Shown here one piece after another: positions 34,431 through 44,002 of a stretch of 59,527 nucleotides of DNA (within the stretch, counting starts at the first letter, position 1; each line of letters starts with the position of its first letter). The stretch is from Rhodobacteraceae bacterium DSL-40 (GTDB taxonomy: Bacteria > Pseudomonadota > Alphaproteobacteria > Rhodobacterales > Rhodobacteraceae). The stretch is from NCBI GenBank assembly GCA_003258405.1, contig QKPN01000023.1, positions 1 through 59,527 on the forward strand. Reading direction: 5' to 3'. Position numbers and translations under genes: made by a program. The notes under the pieces are model-generated. The model ran no database searches. It worked only from the letters and a program-made list of their open reading frames with translations, and was not told the origin of the DNA.

Positions 34431-35417
34431 ATGAGCGGCAAACCCAGGATCGCAACCGTCTCGCTCAATTCGGCGGTCGACCAGACGGTGACCGTGCGCG
34501 GCTTCGCCGTCGATACGGTCAACCGGGTGAGCGAGGCGCGGGTGGACGCGGGCGGCAAGGGCGTGAACGTCGCCTCCTTCCTCGCGCATTTCGGCCATGA
34601 AGTGGTCGTCACCGGTCTGCTCGGACGCGACAACGAAGCGCTGTTCGCGCAGCACTTCGAAGCTGCAGGCGTGGTGGACGCCTGCCTGCGCGTGGCTGGC
34701 GCCACACGGACCAACGTGAAGATCGTCGATCCCGACAACAACACGGTGACCGACCTGAACTTCCCGGGCATCCGGACCGCCGACGCCGATCTCGCGGCCA
34801 TCCGCGAGCGGCTCGAGGTGGTCGCGGCAGGCGGGATCGACTGGCTGGTGCTCGCGGGCAGCCTGCCCGAAGGCATGCCCGTCACCGCCTATGCCGATCT
34901 CATCGCCTGGGCGAAGGGCCGCGGCATCCGCGTGGCTCTCGACACCAGCGGTGCGCCTTTCGGTCCGGCTGTGCTGGCCGGGCCGGATATCATCAAGCCC
35001 AATATTGCCGAACTGCGCGAGCTCACCAGCCAGCCGCTGGAGGATCATGACGCAGTGATCGCCGCAGCCCGGCGGCTCAACGCCCGCGGTATCAGCATGG
35101 TCGCCGTGTCGATGGGGGCCGAGGGCGCGATCCTTGTCACGCCCGAGGCGGCGGTCCTTGCCCGGCCGCCGCGCGTGCCGGTCGCAAGCACGGTGGGGGC
35201 GGGCGACGCGATGGTCGCAGGCCTCGTCCATGCCGCAACGCTCGGCCTGCCGCTCGCGGAGGCCGCACCGCTCGCAACCGCCTTCTCGCTCGGCGCGCTC
35301 GGCGAGATCGGCCCGCGCCTGCCCGAAACAGCAAAGATAGAGGCTCTCGCCCGCCAGGTCGGTGTCACCGAACTCTGCGAACCGGCGAAGAGCCCCAGAA
35401 CGGAGGAAACCCAATGA
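34431..35417 (+). CDS. fruK: 1-phosphofructokinase
   Basis: A 328-residue PfkB-family kinase converting fructose 1-phosphate, made by FruA, to fructose 1,6-bisphosphate. The N-terminal [10 protein letters not shown] motif (39-48) and the catalytic VGAGDA motif with Asp259 are present. ATG 34431 has GGAGG upstream, ten bases after the fruB stop, and the fruA start overlaps its stop by four bases, giving a tightly coupled operon. Confidence 0.95.
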   Translation: MSGKPRIATVSLNSAVDQTVTVRGFAVDTVNRVSEARVDAGGKGVNVASFLAHFGHEVVVTGLLGRDNEALFAQHFEAAGVVDACLRVAGATRTNVKIVDPDNNTVTDLNFPGIRTADADLAAIRERLEVVAAGGIDWLVLAGSLPEGMPVTAYADLIAWAKGRGIRVALDTSGAPFGPAVLAGPDIIKPNIAELRELTSQPLEDHDAVIAAARRLNARGISMVAVSMGAEGAILVTPEAAVLARPPRVPVASTVGAGDAMVAGLVHAATLGLPLAEAAPLATAFSLGALGEIGPRLPETAKIEALARQVGVTELCEPAKSPRTEETQ

Positions 35418-37210
35418 CACGAATCGTCGCCGTCACCGCCTGCCCGACCGGCGTCGCGCACACCTATCTCGCCGCCGAGGCCCTCGAGGCCACCGGGCGC
35501 AAGATGGGCCATGAAATCCGCGTCGAGCGCCAGAGCGCCGAGGGGACGAGCCAAGCGCTGACCGAGGCCGAGATCGCCGCAGCAGATCTCGTCATCATCG
35601 CCGCCGACATCCACGTGGCGCTCGATCGCTTCGACGGCAAGCCGGTCCGTCGCGTCTCGACGAGCCGCGCGATCCGCGAGACGGACGAGGTCATCGAGGC
35701 CGCGCTGGAAGCCGCCGGCCTTGCCGAAGCTCCGAAGGCCGCCCCCGTGCCCACGGCTTCGGCGACAGCCCACGCTACCCCAGCGGAGGCCCCCTCGAGC
35801 AAACCGATGAAGATCGTCGCGATCACCTCCTGCCCGACCGGCATCGCGCATACCTTCATGGCCGCCGATGCGCTGAAGAAAGCGGCGACGAAGCGCGGCT
35901 ACGAGATTCATGTCGAGACGCAGGGCTCGGTCGGCGCCAAGACGCCGCTCACCGATCAGCAGATCGCCGAAGCCGATCTCGTGGTGATCGCGGCCGACAC
36001 CCATGTCGATGACAGCCGCTTCACGGGCAAGAAGATCTACAAGTCCGGCGTCGGCGAGGCGGTGAAGCGCGCCGACCAGCTGCTGACCGAGGCCATCGCA
36101 GGCGGCGAGATCCTCGGGGGCGGCGGAGCCAAGGGCAGTGGCGACTACATGAGCTCGGTCGCAAAGGCCAAGGCCTCACGCAAGGCCAAGCAGAGCGGCC
36201 CCTACCAGCACCTGCTGACGGGCGTCTCCTACATGCTGCCGCTTGTCGTCGCAGGCGGTCTGCTGATCGCGCTCTCCTTCGTCTTCGGCATCAAGGCCTT
36301 CGAGCAGGAAGGCACGCTCCCGGCCGCGCTGATGGCGATCGGCGGAGGGGCCGCGTTCCAGCTCATGGTTCCGGTGCTCGCCGGTTACATCGCCTATTCG
36401 ATCGCCGACCGGCCCGGCCTCACCCCCGGCCTCATCGGCGGCATGCTCGCAGTAAACCTCAACGCGGGCTTCCTCGGCGGCATCGTCGCAGGCTTCCTTG
36501 CGGGCTATGTCGCCCGGTGGTTGCGCGACCACATCAACTTGCCGACCAACCTCGAGGGGCTGAAGCCCGTCCTGATCCTGCCGCTGCTCTCGACACTCGT
36601 CGTTGGTCTGGTGATGGTCTACATCGTCGGTGAACCGGTTGCGGCGCTGATGGCGGCGATGACGACCTTCCTCCAGGGTCTCGGCACCACCAATGCCGTG
36701 CTGCTCGGCCTCATCCTCGGCGGCATGATGGCTGTCGACATGGGCGGCCCGATCAACAAGGCAGCCTACACCTTCGCGGTGGGCCTGCTGACCTCCGACA
36801 CCTATGCGCCGATGGCCGCGGTGATGGCGGCCGGCATGACCCCGCCGCTCGGCCTTGCCATTGCCACGATGGTCGCGAAGAACCGCTTCACCATCGAGGA
36901 GCGCGAAGCGGGGAAGGCCGCCTTCGTACTCGGGCTCTCCTTCATCACCGAGGGCGCGATCCCCTTTGCCGCGAAGGACCCGGCCCGGGTGATCCCCTCG
37001 ATCATCGTCGGCTCGGCCGTAACCGGCGCCCTCTCGATGATGTTCGGCTGCGGGCTCGTCGCCCCCCATGGCGGGATCTTCGTCCTCGCCATCCCGAATG
37101 CGGTGATCAACCTCGGGATGTATGCCGTCTCGATCGCCGTCGGAACGCTCGTCACGACTGTCCTGCTGGTGGCGCTGAAAAAGCCTGTCGAGGTTGAAGC
37201 GCTCGCCTGA
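35414..37210 (+). CDS. fruA: Fructose PTS permease (EIIB'BC)
   Basis: A 598-residue inner-membrane transporter with a degenerate EIIB' domain (1-100, [10 protein letters not shown], Cys10), an alanine-rich linker, EIIB (133-230, phospho-Cys140 in SCPTGIAHT) and EIIC from about 260 with eight or more helices ([32 protein letters not shown]). It imports fructose as fructose 1-phosphate. ATG 35414 overlaps fruK and has ACGGAGG upstream. Both B domains keep their cysteine, although only the second is thought to carry phosphate in FruA proteins. Confidence 0.95.
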   Translation: MTRIVAVTACPTGVAHTYLAAEALEATGRKMGHEIRVERQSAEGTSQALTEAEIAAADLVIIAADIHVALDRFDGKPVRRVSTSRAIRETDEVIEAALEAAGLAEAPKAAPVPTASATAHATPAEAPSSKPMKIVAITSCPTGIAHTFMAADALKKAATKRGYEIHVETQGSVGAKTPLTDQQIAEADLVVIAADTHVDDSRFTGKKIYKSGVGEAVKRADQLLTEAIAGGEILGGGGAKGSGDYMSSVAKAKASRKAKQSGPYQHLLTGVSYMLPLVVAGGLLIALSFVFGIKAFEQEGTLPAALMAIGGGAAFQLMVPVLAGYIAYSIADRPGLTPGLIGGMLAVNLNAGFLGGIVAGFLAGYVARWLRDHINLPTNLEGLKPVLILPLLSTLVVGLVMVYIVGEPVAALMAAMTTFLQGLGTTNAVLLGLILGGMMAVDMGGPINKAAYTFAVGLLTSDTYAPMAAVMAAGMTPPLGLAIATMVAKNRFTIEEREAGKAAFVLGLSFITEGAIPFAAKDPARVIPSIIVGSAVTGALSMMFGCGLVAPHGGIFVLAIPNAVINLGMYAVSIAVGTLVTTVLLVALKKPVEVEALA

Positions 37211-37255
37211 CCGGCACCCCAGCCGCCCCGGCGGTTCATCGTGACACCGCGTGCA

Positions 37256-37289
37256 CACGCGCCTCGGGTCTCCCTGCCCGGGGCGCGTG
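37256..37289 (+). terminator. Hairpin terminator after fruA
   Basis: CACGCGCCTCGGG (37256-37268) pairs with CCCGGGGCGCGTG (37277-37289) over 13 positions with one G-U pair and an eight-base loop, 46 bases after the stop. No T-run follows. The rest of the fruA to kinase gap shows nothing else clear. Confidence 0.6.
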
Positions 37290-37405
37290 TCGCGTTCGGG
37301 GGCGCGATTGCCCCGCTCGGCCTCGGAGAGGCTGGCGGCGTTAGCGCTTAGTGCCTATGCTGGAGGCGGCGGTCAGCGAGGCCGCTCCAGTTCCGGTGTA
37401 CCGTC

Positions 37406-39394
37406 TTGCCGCAGTTGACCTGGGCTCTCCCGACACCGCTGCCGAAGCTGCGCCCCCGCGTGGCATTTCGGACCAGCCTTGCGGTGCTCGCGAGCCTCCT
37501 GCTGCTCGGGCTCAACCTCACCGGCGCACCGGCGGCACGTGCGAGCGAGACGCTCGTATTACGACAAGATTCGAGCGAGCCCCCCGGACGACGGCAGCAG
37601 AAACGCTTCCTGCTCATCTATGCCGCGCACAGCATGCTCGCGGCCAACCGGGAAGCAACCGATGGCGTGAAACAGGTTCTCGATGCCGCATTCGGCTCGG
37701 ATTATGAGGCCTACAGCGAGTATCGCGACGCCTTCCGCTTTCCCGGTGACGCCGCAGACGAGAACTTCACCAACCAGATCACCGCGCGTTACAGTGGCCT
37801 GACCTTCGATGCGATCTTCGCCTTCGGCAACACGGCCTACGAGTTCCTGCGCGCGCATCGCGACGAATTCGCACCCGGCGTGCCGGTGATCTTCGGCGGT
37901 GTCGGCACGGATGCGATTGCAGGCGAAACCTTGCCTCCGGACATTCACGGCATCACCAGCTCCCATGCGATTGCAGGCACGCTCGCCTTTGCCCGCGCCC
38001 TCCAGCCCGAGGCGACGCATGTGGTGATCCTGACCGGATCGGGCCGGATCGACCGCAACTGGCAGGCACTCGCCCGCCGCCAGTTCGCCGGAGAGACCGA
38101 ACTTTCGATCGACTATGTCTCTGGCCTGACGCTCCCGGGGTTCGAGGACCTCGCCGCCAGCCTGTCTCCGGATACCATTGTCATCATCCTCTCCGTCTTC
38201 GAGGATGCCAACGGCCAGACATTTGCGCCGGTCAACGCCGCCAGCATGATCGCAAAACGATCGTCTGCCCCGGTTTATGCCGTCTACGACACCCATGTTG
38301 GCGGTGGCGTCGTCGGCGGCAGCGTGGAACGCTTCGAGGCGATCGGAACCGCGATGGCCGAACTTGCGCTGCGCGTCCTCTCGGGCGCGGCGGAGCCCGC
38401 CACCGTCGAGCTCATGGCCGAAACCCCGGTCGTCGACTGGCGCCAGCTGATGCGCTTCGGGCTCGACCCGGACCGCCTGCCGCCGGGCACCGAGATCCTT
38501 TTCCACGATCCCTCTGCCTGGGAACGCTACCGGATCCAGATCCTGCTCGCGGTCACGGTGATCCTGATGCAGTCGGGCACGATCGCGGCGCTCGTCGTGC
38601 AGGACAGGCGGCGGCGCAGCGCGCAGCGGGAAGCCTCTGCCCGGCGGCTTGAGCTCGCCCATGTCTCCCGCGTTGCCCAGCTTGGCGAGCTTTCGGGCGC
38701 GCTCGCACACGAGCTGAACCAGCCCCTCACCTCGATCCTTGCCAATGCCGAGGCCGGCGCGATGCTCGCGAAGGCCTCGGCACCCGATCTCGAGGAAATC
38801 ACCGCAATTCTCGAGGATATCGCCGAGGACGACCGGCGCGCCGCAGGGATCATCTGCGAACTGCGCCGCCTGATGGAAAAGGGCGAGAACGAGTTCACGC
38901 TCGTCGATCTCAACGCCGTGGTGAGCTCCGCGATCACGCTCGCCCGCAGCGAGCTCATCCTGCGCGGCGTGCAGATCCAGGCGCGGAAGGCCGGCGACGA
39001 GCTAATGGTGCACGGCAATCGCGCGCAGCTCGAGCAGGTGCTGCTCAATCTGATGATGAATGCTGCCGATGCGATGGCCGACCAGCCCGCCGAAAGCCGG
39101 CAGATGGTGGTCACGACCCGACTCCGCCCCGACGGCTGGCGCGAACTCTCGGTGCGCGACCACGGCCCCGGCCTGGCGCCCGGTCTCGGACCCGACCCGT
39201 TCCGGCCCTTCGTCACGACAAAATCACACGGTCTGGGGCTCGGCCTCTCCATCTGCCGCACAATCGCGCAGTCCCATGGCGGGCGGCTTGGTTTCGATCC
39301 CGGCGCGATTGACGGCGCCCGGGTCATTCTGGCGCTTCCAGCGCCGCAGAAGGCATTTCAGACAGGCATTCGAGAGAGGGCATCCGGACCATGA
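37406..39394 (+). CDS. Histidine kinase with periplasmic ABC-binding-like sensor domain
   Basis: A 662-residue membrane kinase. An N-terminal hydrophobic segment (20-42) is followed by a periplasmic domain (about 65-345) that resembles ABC substrate-binding proteins of the ABC_sub_bind type (FDAIFAFGNTAYEFL, VPVIFGGVG), then TM2 (375-398), HisKA with His435 (GALAHELNQPLTS) and HATPase_c (MNAADAM, GLGLGLSI). The start is uncertain: TTG 37406 is the longest with a hydrophobic N-terminus, GTG 37460 is an alternative, and neither has a good ribosome site. The regulator at 39391 overlaps its stop. No receiver is attached. The ligand is unknown. Confidence 0.85.
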   Translation: MPQLTWALPTPLPKLRPRVAFRTSLAVLASLLLLGLNLTGAPAARASETLVLRQDSSEPPGRRQQKRFLLIYAAHSMLAANREATDGVKQVLDAAFGSDYEAYSEYRDAFRFPGDAADENFTNQITARYSGLTFDAIFAFGNTAYEFLRAHRDEFAPGVPVIFGGVGTDAIAGETLPPDIHGITSSHAIAGTLAFARALQPEATHVVILTGSGRIDRNWQALARRQFAGETELSIDYVSGLTLPGFEDLAASLSPDTIVIILSVFEDANGQTFAPVNAASMIAKRSSAPVYAVYDTHVGGGVVGGSVERFEAIGTAMAELALRVLSGAAEPATVELMAETPVVDWRQLMRFGLDPDRLPPGTEILFHDPSAWERYRIQILLAVTVILMQSGTIAALVVQDRRRRSAQREASARRLELAHVSRVAQLGELSGALAHELNQPLTSILANAEAGAMLAKASAPDLEEITAILEDIAEDDRRAAGIICELRRLMEKGENEFTLVDLNAVVSSAITLARSELILRGVQIQARKAGDELMVHGNRAQLEQVLLNLMMNAADAMADQPAESRQMVVTTRLRPDGWRELSVRDHGPGLAPGLGPDPFRPFVTTKSHGLGLGLSICRTIAQSHGGRLGFDPGAIDGARVILALPAPQKAFQTGIRERASGP

Positions 39395-40041
39395 CGACGA
39401 CAACGATCGAACCAGAGGATCGGGCAGAGGATCGTATGACAGGACCGGTCCTGCACCTCGTCGATGATGATCCGGCGGTGCGGCGCGCACTGGCCCGGCT
39501 GCTCGCTGCGGCCGGATATCGCAGCGAGGGCCATGGCAGCGCCGAGGAATTCCTCGCCCGCCACAATCCCGCCATACCCGGCTGCGTCATCGTCGACCTC
39601 TGCCTGCCCGGCTCCGACGGGCTCGACCTGCAGGCCCGGCTTGCCGCAGCCCCTTCCGCGCCACCACTGATCTTCCTGACCGGGCAGGGTGATCTCGGCG
39701 CAGGCGTCCGTGCGATGAAGGGCGGCGCGGTCGATTTCCTCACCAAGCCGGTCGAGGCCGAAGCCCTGCTCGCCGCCGTCGGCGATGCGCTCGCGCGCGA
39801 CCGCGACGCGCGGGCCGCATGTGCCGCGCAGTCCAGCTTCGAGGACCGCTTCGGTCTGCTCACGCCGCGGGAACGCGAAGTGCTCGACGGTGTCGTCGCC
39901 GGGCAGCTCAGCAAGCAGATTGCTGCCGAGCTCGGCGTCGCGGAGAAAACGGTCAAGGTCCATCGCGGCCGACTGATGCAGAAGATGCAGGCCCGCACCA
40001 TCGCCGATCTCGTGCGCCAGGTCGTGACCCACCGCGGCTGA
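39391..40041 (+). CDS. FixJ/NarL-type response regulator
   Basis: A 216-residue regulator with receiver domain (18-130, phospho-Asp69 in VIVDLCLPG, TKPVEAEAL lysine) and a C-terminal LuxR-type helix-turn-helix (LTPREREVLDGVVAGQLSKQIAAELGVAEKTVKVHR). The HTH and the HELNQP-type kinase next to it are typical of FixL/FixJ-like pairs. ATG 39391 overlaps the kinase stop (ATGA); an internal ATG at 39436 with GAGGATCGT upstream is a possible alternative. Likely target genes are those just downstream, including the sulfatase. Confidence 0.92.
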   Translation: MTTTTIEPEDRAEDRMTGPVLHLVDDDPAVRRALARLLAAAGYRSEGHGSAEEFLARHNPAIPGCVIVDLCLPGSDGLDLQARLAAAPSAPPLIFLTGQGDLGAGVRAMKGGAVDFLTKPVEAEALLAAVGDALARDRDARAACAAQSSFEDRFGLLTPREREVLDGVVAGQLSKQIAAELGVAEKTVKVHRGRLMQKMQARTIADLVRQVVTHRG

Positions 40042-40112
40042 CGCAGCGGCGGCCCGGGCATTGGACCTGAGGCCAACTGTCGCGCGAGCGCCGCGCAGGC
40101 TAGGTTCACGGG

Positions 40113-40484
40113 ATGGAAATCCAGTCCCGTCTCGTTGCAATCGTCGATGATGACGCGAGCGTCTGCCGCGCGCTGTCGCGCGTCGTGAGGTCGCTCGGGT
40201 TTAGTACGGCGGTCTACGCTTCGGGCGAGGCCCTGCTCGGCGACGCCGCCGGGATGCCGCTCGATCATGTGCTACTCGACCTTCACCTGCCGGGCCTGCG
40301 TGGCACCGACCTGCTGCAGGCCCTCCGGTTGTGCAGCGCGGCGACGCAGATCGTGGTGATGACCGGCCTCGACAGACCCGGCGCTCGCCAGGCCTGCCTC
40401 GCGGCCGGAGCGGTGGCCTATATCCTGAAACCCGTCCAGCGCGTTGAACTCGAACGGCTTCTCGCGGCCAGCCCGCCAGGCTGA
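40113..40484 (+). CDS. Stand-alone receiver domain protein
   Basis: A 123-residue single receiver domain with Asp12-14 acidic cluster, phospho-acceptor Asp56 (VLLDLHLPG), the Thr in VVMTGLD and Lys in ILKPVQ. There is no output domain; the frame closes shortly after. It follows the FixJ-type regulator by 71 bases with a weak ribosome site. It may act as a phosphate sink or intermediate for the kinase at 37406, or be a remnant of a longer regulator. Confidence 0.85.
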   Translation: MEIQSRLVAIVDDDASVCRALSRVVRSLGFSTAVYASGEALLGDAAGMPLDHVLLDLHLPGLRGTDLLQALRLCSAATQIVVMTGLDRPGARQACLAAGAVAYILKPVQRVELERLLAASPPG

Positions 40485-40774
40485 GGCCCGCGATTTCCGC
40501 GGTGTAGGTACTAGGTCCAACTTCACGGAGTGCATCGGCGTCGCGCAAGCTGGCACCACGGGTCGACGCAACCGGGCCGGAGCTGATCCGCTTGTGCGGC
40601 GCGGCCCCGATCCGGTCGGTGCGGCGTCCAGACACACCCGGCCACATCGTGCGACGGGTCAATCGAAGGAAGGGGAGCGGATCCCGTGACAGCCTTGAAG
40701 CCGACCTGCAGCGATCTCTCGAGGATCCGGCACCGGCTCTGTCCCGCCCCCCGTTTCATGCCGGAGAACATCTG
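40485..40774. promoter_or_regulatory. 290-base gap before the sulfatase gene
   Basis: No convincing gene lies here; the sulfatase frame runs back into it but the signal peptide at 40775 marks the true start. It probably holds the sulfatase promoter and the binding site of the upstream regulator. I see no strong hairpin or consensus promoter. Confidence 0.35.
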
Positions 40775-42427
40775 ATGAAGAAACTACTGCTTGTCACCGC
40801 GCTGGTCGTCTGGCCCGCCGGAGCCGTCTTCGCCCAGGAGGCGAGCGGTGCGGAGGCGGCCGGATCGAAGCCCAACATCCTGCTCATCGTCTCCGATGAT
40901 ACCGGATGGGGCGACCTCGGGCCCTACCTCGGCGGCGAAGGACGCGGCATGCAGACGCCGAACTTCGACAAGCTCGCCGAAGAGGGCATGGTCTTCACCA
41001 ATTTCTACGGCCAGCCGTCCTGCACGCCGGGCCGCGCCGCGATCCAGACCGGCCGCATCCCGAACCGTTCGGGCATGACCACGGTAGCCTTCCAGGGCCA
41101 GGGTGGCGGTCTTCCCCATGCGGAATGGACGCTGGCCTCGGTTCTCAAGGAAGCAGGTTACAAGACCTACTTCACCGGCAAGTGGCACCTCGGCGAGAGC
41201 GACTACGCGCTCCCGAACGCCCAAGGCTACGACGTGATGAAGTATGCCTTCCTCTATCACCTCAACGCCTACACCTACACCGATCCGAAATGGTTCCCGG
41301 ACATGAGCCCGGAACTGCTTGACATGTTCCAGAAGGTGACAAAGGGTGCGCTCTCCGGCAATGCCGGCGAAGAGGCCAAGGAAGACTTCAAGGTCAACGG
41401 CGAATACGTTGACACGCCGGAACAGGGCCTCGTGGGCATTCCCTTCCTCGACAAGTATGTCGAACAGGCGGCGGTCGAGTTCCTCGAAGATGCCGCAAAG
41501 GACACGAGCACCCCGTTCTTCATCAACGTCAACTTCATGAAGAACCACCAGCCGAACATGCCGGCGCCGGAATTCGAGCACAAGTCGATCTCGAAGACCA
41601 AGTATGCCGACTCGGTCGTCGAGCTCGACACGCGCGTGGGCAACGTCCTGACCAAGCTTGACGATCTCGGCCTCGCCGACAGCACCGTCGTCTTCTACAC
41701 CGTCGACAACGGCGCCTGGCAGGACGTCTACCCGGATGCGGGCTACACCCCCTTCCGCGGCACCAAGGGCACCGTCCGCGAAGGCGGCAACCGGGTTCCC
41801 AGCATGGTGCGCTGGCCGGGCCATGTGGCCGGCGGCTCCAAGAGCGACGACATCCTCGGCGGTCTCGACCTGATGGCGACCTTCGCCGCGCTGGCGGGCG
41901 AGGAACTCCCGAAGAACGACCGCGAAGGCGAGCCGATCGTCTTCGACAGCTACGACATGACCCCGGTCTGGACTGGCGCCGGCCCGTCCGAGCGCAATAG
42001 CTGGTTCTACTTCACCGAAGACGAACTCTCCCCCGGAGCGGCCCGCGTGGGTCATTACAAGTATGTCTTCAACCTGCGCGGCGATGACGGGCAGCCGACC
42101 GGTGGTCTGGCGGTCGACACCAACCTCGGCTGGAAGGGCGCGTCGTCCTACGTCGCGACAGTGCCGCAGGTCTTCGACCTGCTGCAGGATCCGCAGGAAC
42201 GCTACGACATCTTCATGACCAACTTCACCGAACACACCTGGACGCTGGTTTCGGCGAACGAAGCGATCTCGAACCTCATGAAAACCTACGTCCAATATCC
42301 GCCGCGCAAGCTGCAGAGCGAGAGCTATACTGGACCGATCACCCTCTCGAACTACGAGAAGTTCCAGTGGGTGCGGGAACAGATGTCGAAGGACGGTGTC
42401 AACATCGGCATGCCCACCGGCAACTGA
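40775..42427 (+). CDS. Exported arylsulfatase-type sulfatase (formylglycine enzyme)
   Basis: A 550-residue periplasmic S1-type sulfatase. A Sec signal peptide (1-21, AGAVFA/QE) precedes metal ligands Asp41-Asp42 (IVSDDTGWGDLG) and the formylglycine motif CTPGR with Cys83, which a maturase must oxidise; the later FYTVDNG supplies further metal ligands. It would release sulfate from aryl or carbohydrate sulfate esters. No formylglycine-generating enzyme is encoded in this window. ATG 40775 has CCGGAGA upstream. It follows the two-component genes and is separated from the next exported phosphatase by a hairpin. Confidence 0.9.
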   Translation: MKKLLLVTALVVWPAGAVFAQEASGAEAAGSKPNILLIVSDDTGWGDLGPYLGGEGRGMQTPNFDKLAEEGMVFTNFYGQPSCTPGRAAIQTGRIPNRSGMTTVAFQGQGGGLPHAEWTLASVLKEAGYKTYFTGKWHLGESDYALPNAQGYDVMKYAFLYHLNAYTYTDPKWFPDMSPELLDMFQKVTKGALSGNAGEEAKEDFKVNGEYVDTPEQGLVGIPFLDKYVEQAAVEFLEDAAKDTSTPFFINVNFMKNHQPNMPAPEFEHKSISKTKYADSVVELDTRVGNVLTKLDDLGLADSTVVFYTVDNGAWQDVYPDAGYTPFRGTKGTVREGGNRVPSMVRWPGHVAGGSKSDDILGGLDLMATFAALAGEELPKNDREGEPIVFDSYDMTPVWTGAGPSERNSWFYFTEDELSPGAARVGHYKYVFNLRGDDGQPTGGLAVDTNLGWKGASSYVATVPQVFDLLQDPQERYDIFMTNFTEHTWTLVSANEAISNLMKTYVQYPPRKLQSESYTGPITLSNYEKFQWVREQMSKDGVNIGMPTGN

Positions 42428-42471
42428 TCCGGCCTGAACAATCGGCGGGAGCCCCTCGCCCCCGCCGACAC

Positions 42472-42495
42472 CGCCGGGCCCTTGAGGGCCCGGCG
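42472..42495 (+). terminator. Terminator between sulfatase and phosphatase genes
   Basis: CGCCGGGCCC (42472-42481) and GGGCCCGGCG (42486-42495) form a perfect 10-base stem with a TTGA loop, 44 bases after the stop, followed by CTGCCTTTTCC. Partial termination would lower expression of the downstream gene. Confidence 0.65.
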
Positions 42496-42529
42496 CTGCC
42501 TTTTCCGCCCGTCACTCCCGGAGGTTCTG

Positions 42530-43534
42530 ATGACAATGGACAGTCCAGCCCACGCCCTCGCAGCGCCGATTGCCGCGCTCGCGATGAGCTTCGCGGCCGC
42601 CGCGCCGCTCCATGCCGACCCGCTTCCGTCCTGGAACGACACCGATGCCAAGGCCGCGATCATCGCCTTCGTCGAGAGCGTGACTGATCCCGAGAGCGAC
42701 GACTTCGTGCCCGAGGCGGCGCGCATCGCCGTCTTCGACAATGACGGCACGCTCTGGAGCGAGCAGCCGGCCTATTTCCAGGCGCTCTACGCCATCGACA
42801 TGGTGGAGGAGAAGGCGAAGTCCGATCCCTCGATCCTCACCTCCCCGCCGCTCAAGGCCGCGGCGGAAGGCGACATGCAGGGTGTGATGGCCGGCGGCGA
42901 ACAGGGGCTCATCGAGGTCCTCGACGTTTCGCATGCCAACATCAGCGTGGCGGATTTCGACGCGAGCGCCAGGGAATGGCTCACCACCACGAAACACCCG
43001 ACCTCGGGCCTCACCTATGCCGGCATGACCTTCCAGCCGATGGTCGAGCTGCTGAGCTACCTGCGCGACGAGGAGTTCACCACCTATATCGTCTCCGGCG
43101 GCGGCGTAGATTTCATCCGCTCGGTCTCGGAAGAGGCCTACAATATCCCGCCGGCCCAGGTGGTCGGCTCCGAGGGCACGACGAAATACGTCTTCGAGGA
43201 CGGCAAGGCCAGCCTGATGAAGGAAGGCGGCATCACCTTCATCGACGACAAGGCGGGCAAGCCCGTGGGCATCAACCGCGTCATCGGCACCCGCCCGATC
43301 TTTGCCGCCGGCAATTCCGACGGCGACTACGAGATGCTGCAATATGTCACCACCGCCGAGGGCCCGCATTTCGGCCTTCTGGTGCACCACACCGACGCGA
43401 AGCGCGAGTTCGCCTATGACCGTGACAGCCATATCGGCAAGCTCGACAAGGGGCTCGACGACGCGCAGGCCAATGGCTGGCTCCTCGTCGACATGGAGAA
43501 GGACTGGGGCAAGATCTGGACCGGCAACCAGTAA
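42530..43534 (+). CDS. Exported HAD-family phosphatase
   Basis: A 334-residue protein with a signal peptide (1-29, APLHA/DP) and HAD motif I VFDNDGTLWS (Asp70, Asp72), motif II IVSGGG and motif III AAGNSDGDYEML. It belongs to a haloacid dehalogenase-like family of periplasmic phosphomonoesterases. The ATG at 42530 follows GGAGGTT. Being exported next to a sulfatase under the same regulators suggests joint stripping of sulfate and phosphate groups from an outside substrate; this is inference. No partner transporter is visible. Confidence 0.85.
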   Translation: MTMDSPAHALAAPIAALAMSFAAAAPLHADPLPSWNDTDAKAAIIAFVESVTDPESDDFVPEAARIAVFDNDGTLWSEQPAYFQALYAIDMVEEKAKSDPSILTSPPLKAAAEGDMQGVMAGGEQGLIEVLDVSHANISVADFDASAREWLTTTKHPTSGLTYAGMTFQPMVELLSYLRDEEFTTYIVSGGGVDFIRSVSEEAYNIPPAQVVGSEGTTKYVFEDGKASLMKEGGITFIDDKAGKPVGINRVIGTRPIFAAGNSDGDYEMLQYVTTAEGPHFGLLVHHTDAKREFAYDRDSHIGKLDKGLDDAQANGWLLVDMEKDWGKIWTGNQ

Positions 43535-43567
43535 GAGCGTGCCTCACGGCGCGCGGCGCGCCGCCCG

Positions 43568-43876
43568 TCACTTCGGACAGTAGATGACGCGCAGCGCCGA
43601 GAGGAGCGCCTCGACCCGTGGATCGCTGATCCGATAATGCAGCACCTGCCCGTCACGCCGCGCCGTCACCAGCCTGTCGGCGCGGAGCCGTGCCAGATGC
43701 TGGGAAAGGGCTGACTGGCTGAGGCCGACCGCCTCGCTCAGCGCCCCCACCGACATCTCCCCAGCTCCCGCCAGATGGCAGAGCGCCAGCAGCCGTTTTT
43801 CGTTTGCAAGCAGGCGGAGGGCTGTGCTCACCTCGCCCGCATGGGCCTCGAGGCCTTCATCCGGATCCGTCGCCAT
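43568..43876 (-). CDS. ArsR-family repressor, SqrR/BigR-like dithiol sensor
   Basis: A 102-residue winged-helix repressor (helix-turn-helix around residues 45-70, SVGALSEAVGLSQSALSQHLARL). Two cysteines, Cys33 (LLALCHL) and Cys100 (IYCPK at the C-terminus), are 67 residues apart, matching the pair that forms the persulfide/tetrasulfide switch in SqrR and BigR. The start chosen is ATG 43876 with CGAGG upstream; GTG 43882 is less likely. It diverges from the DUF2892-MFP-RND genes and should repress them until reactive sulfur or oxidants modify the cysteines. Confidence 0.9.
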   Translation of the reverse strand: MATDPDEGLEAHAGEVSTALRLLANEKRLLALCHLAGAGEMSVGALSEAVGLSQSALSQHLARLRADRLVTARRDGQVLHYRISDPRVEALLSALRVIYCPK

Positions 43877-43896
43877 CGGCACCTCGCGTTTTATGT

Positions 43897-43920
43897 ATTG
43901 ATAAATTAGAATATGATAAT
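43897..43920. promoter_or_regulatory. Candidate SqrR/BigR operator and promoter
   Basis: The 126-base gap contains a strongly AT-rich stretch (43888-43930). ATTG-N8-GAAT (43897-43912) differs at one position from the ATTC-N8-GAAT site I recall for SqrR, and it abuts TGATAAT (43914-43920), a good -10 for the plus-strand genes. A repressor here would block that promoter and possibly its own. Confidence 0.55.
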
Positions 43921-44002
43921 ATATATGTCAAGCGGCGACGCCGGGCACGAATCCCTGCCAGGATGCCGCCCGTTCCGCTTCGACAGACAGATGGAGGTTC
44001 AC

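Noticed and set aside
37321-37405. AGCGCT palindrome and GGAGG before the second kinase as a start for a longer or different protein
   Set aside because: The frame using that GGAGG (ATG 37351) has no hydrophobic N-terminus and does not lead into the kinase frame.
40592-40774. Longer N-terminus for the sulfatase
   Set aside because: The extension is low in pattern, and a clear signal peptide with ribosome site begins at 40775.
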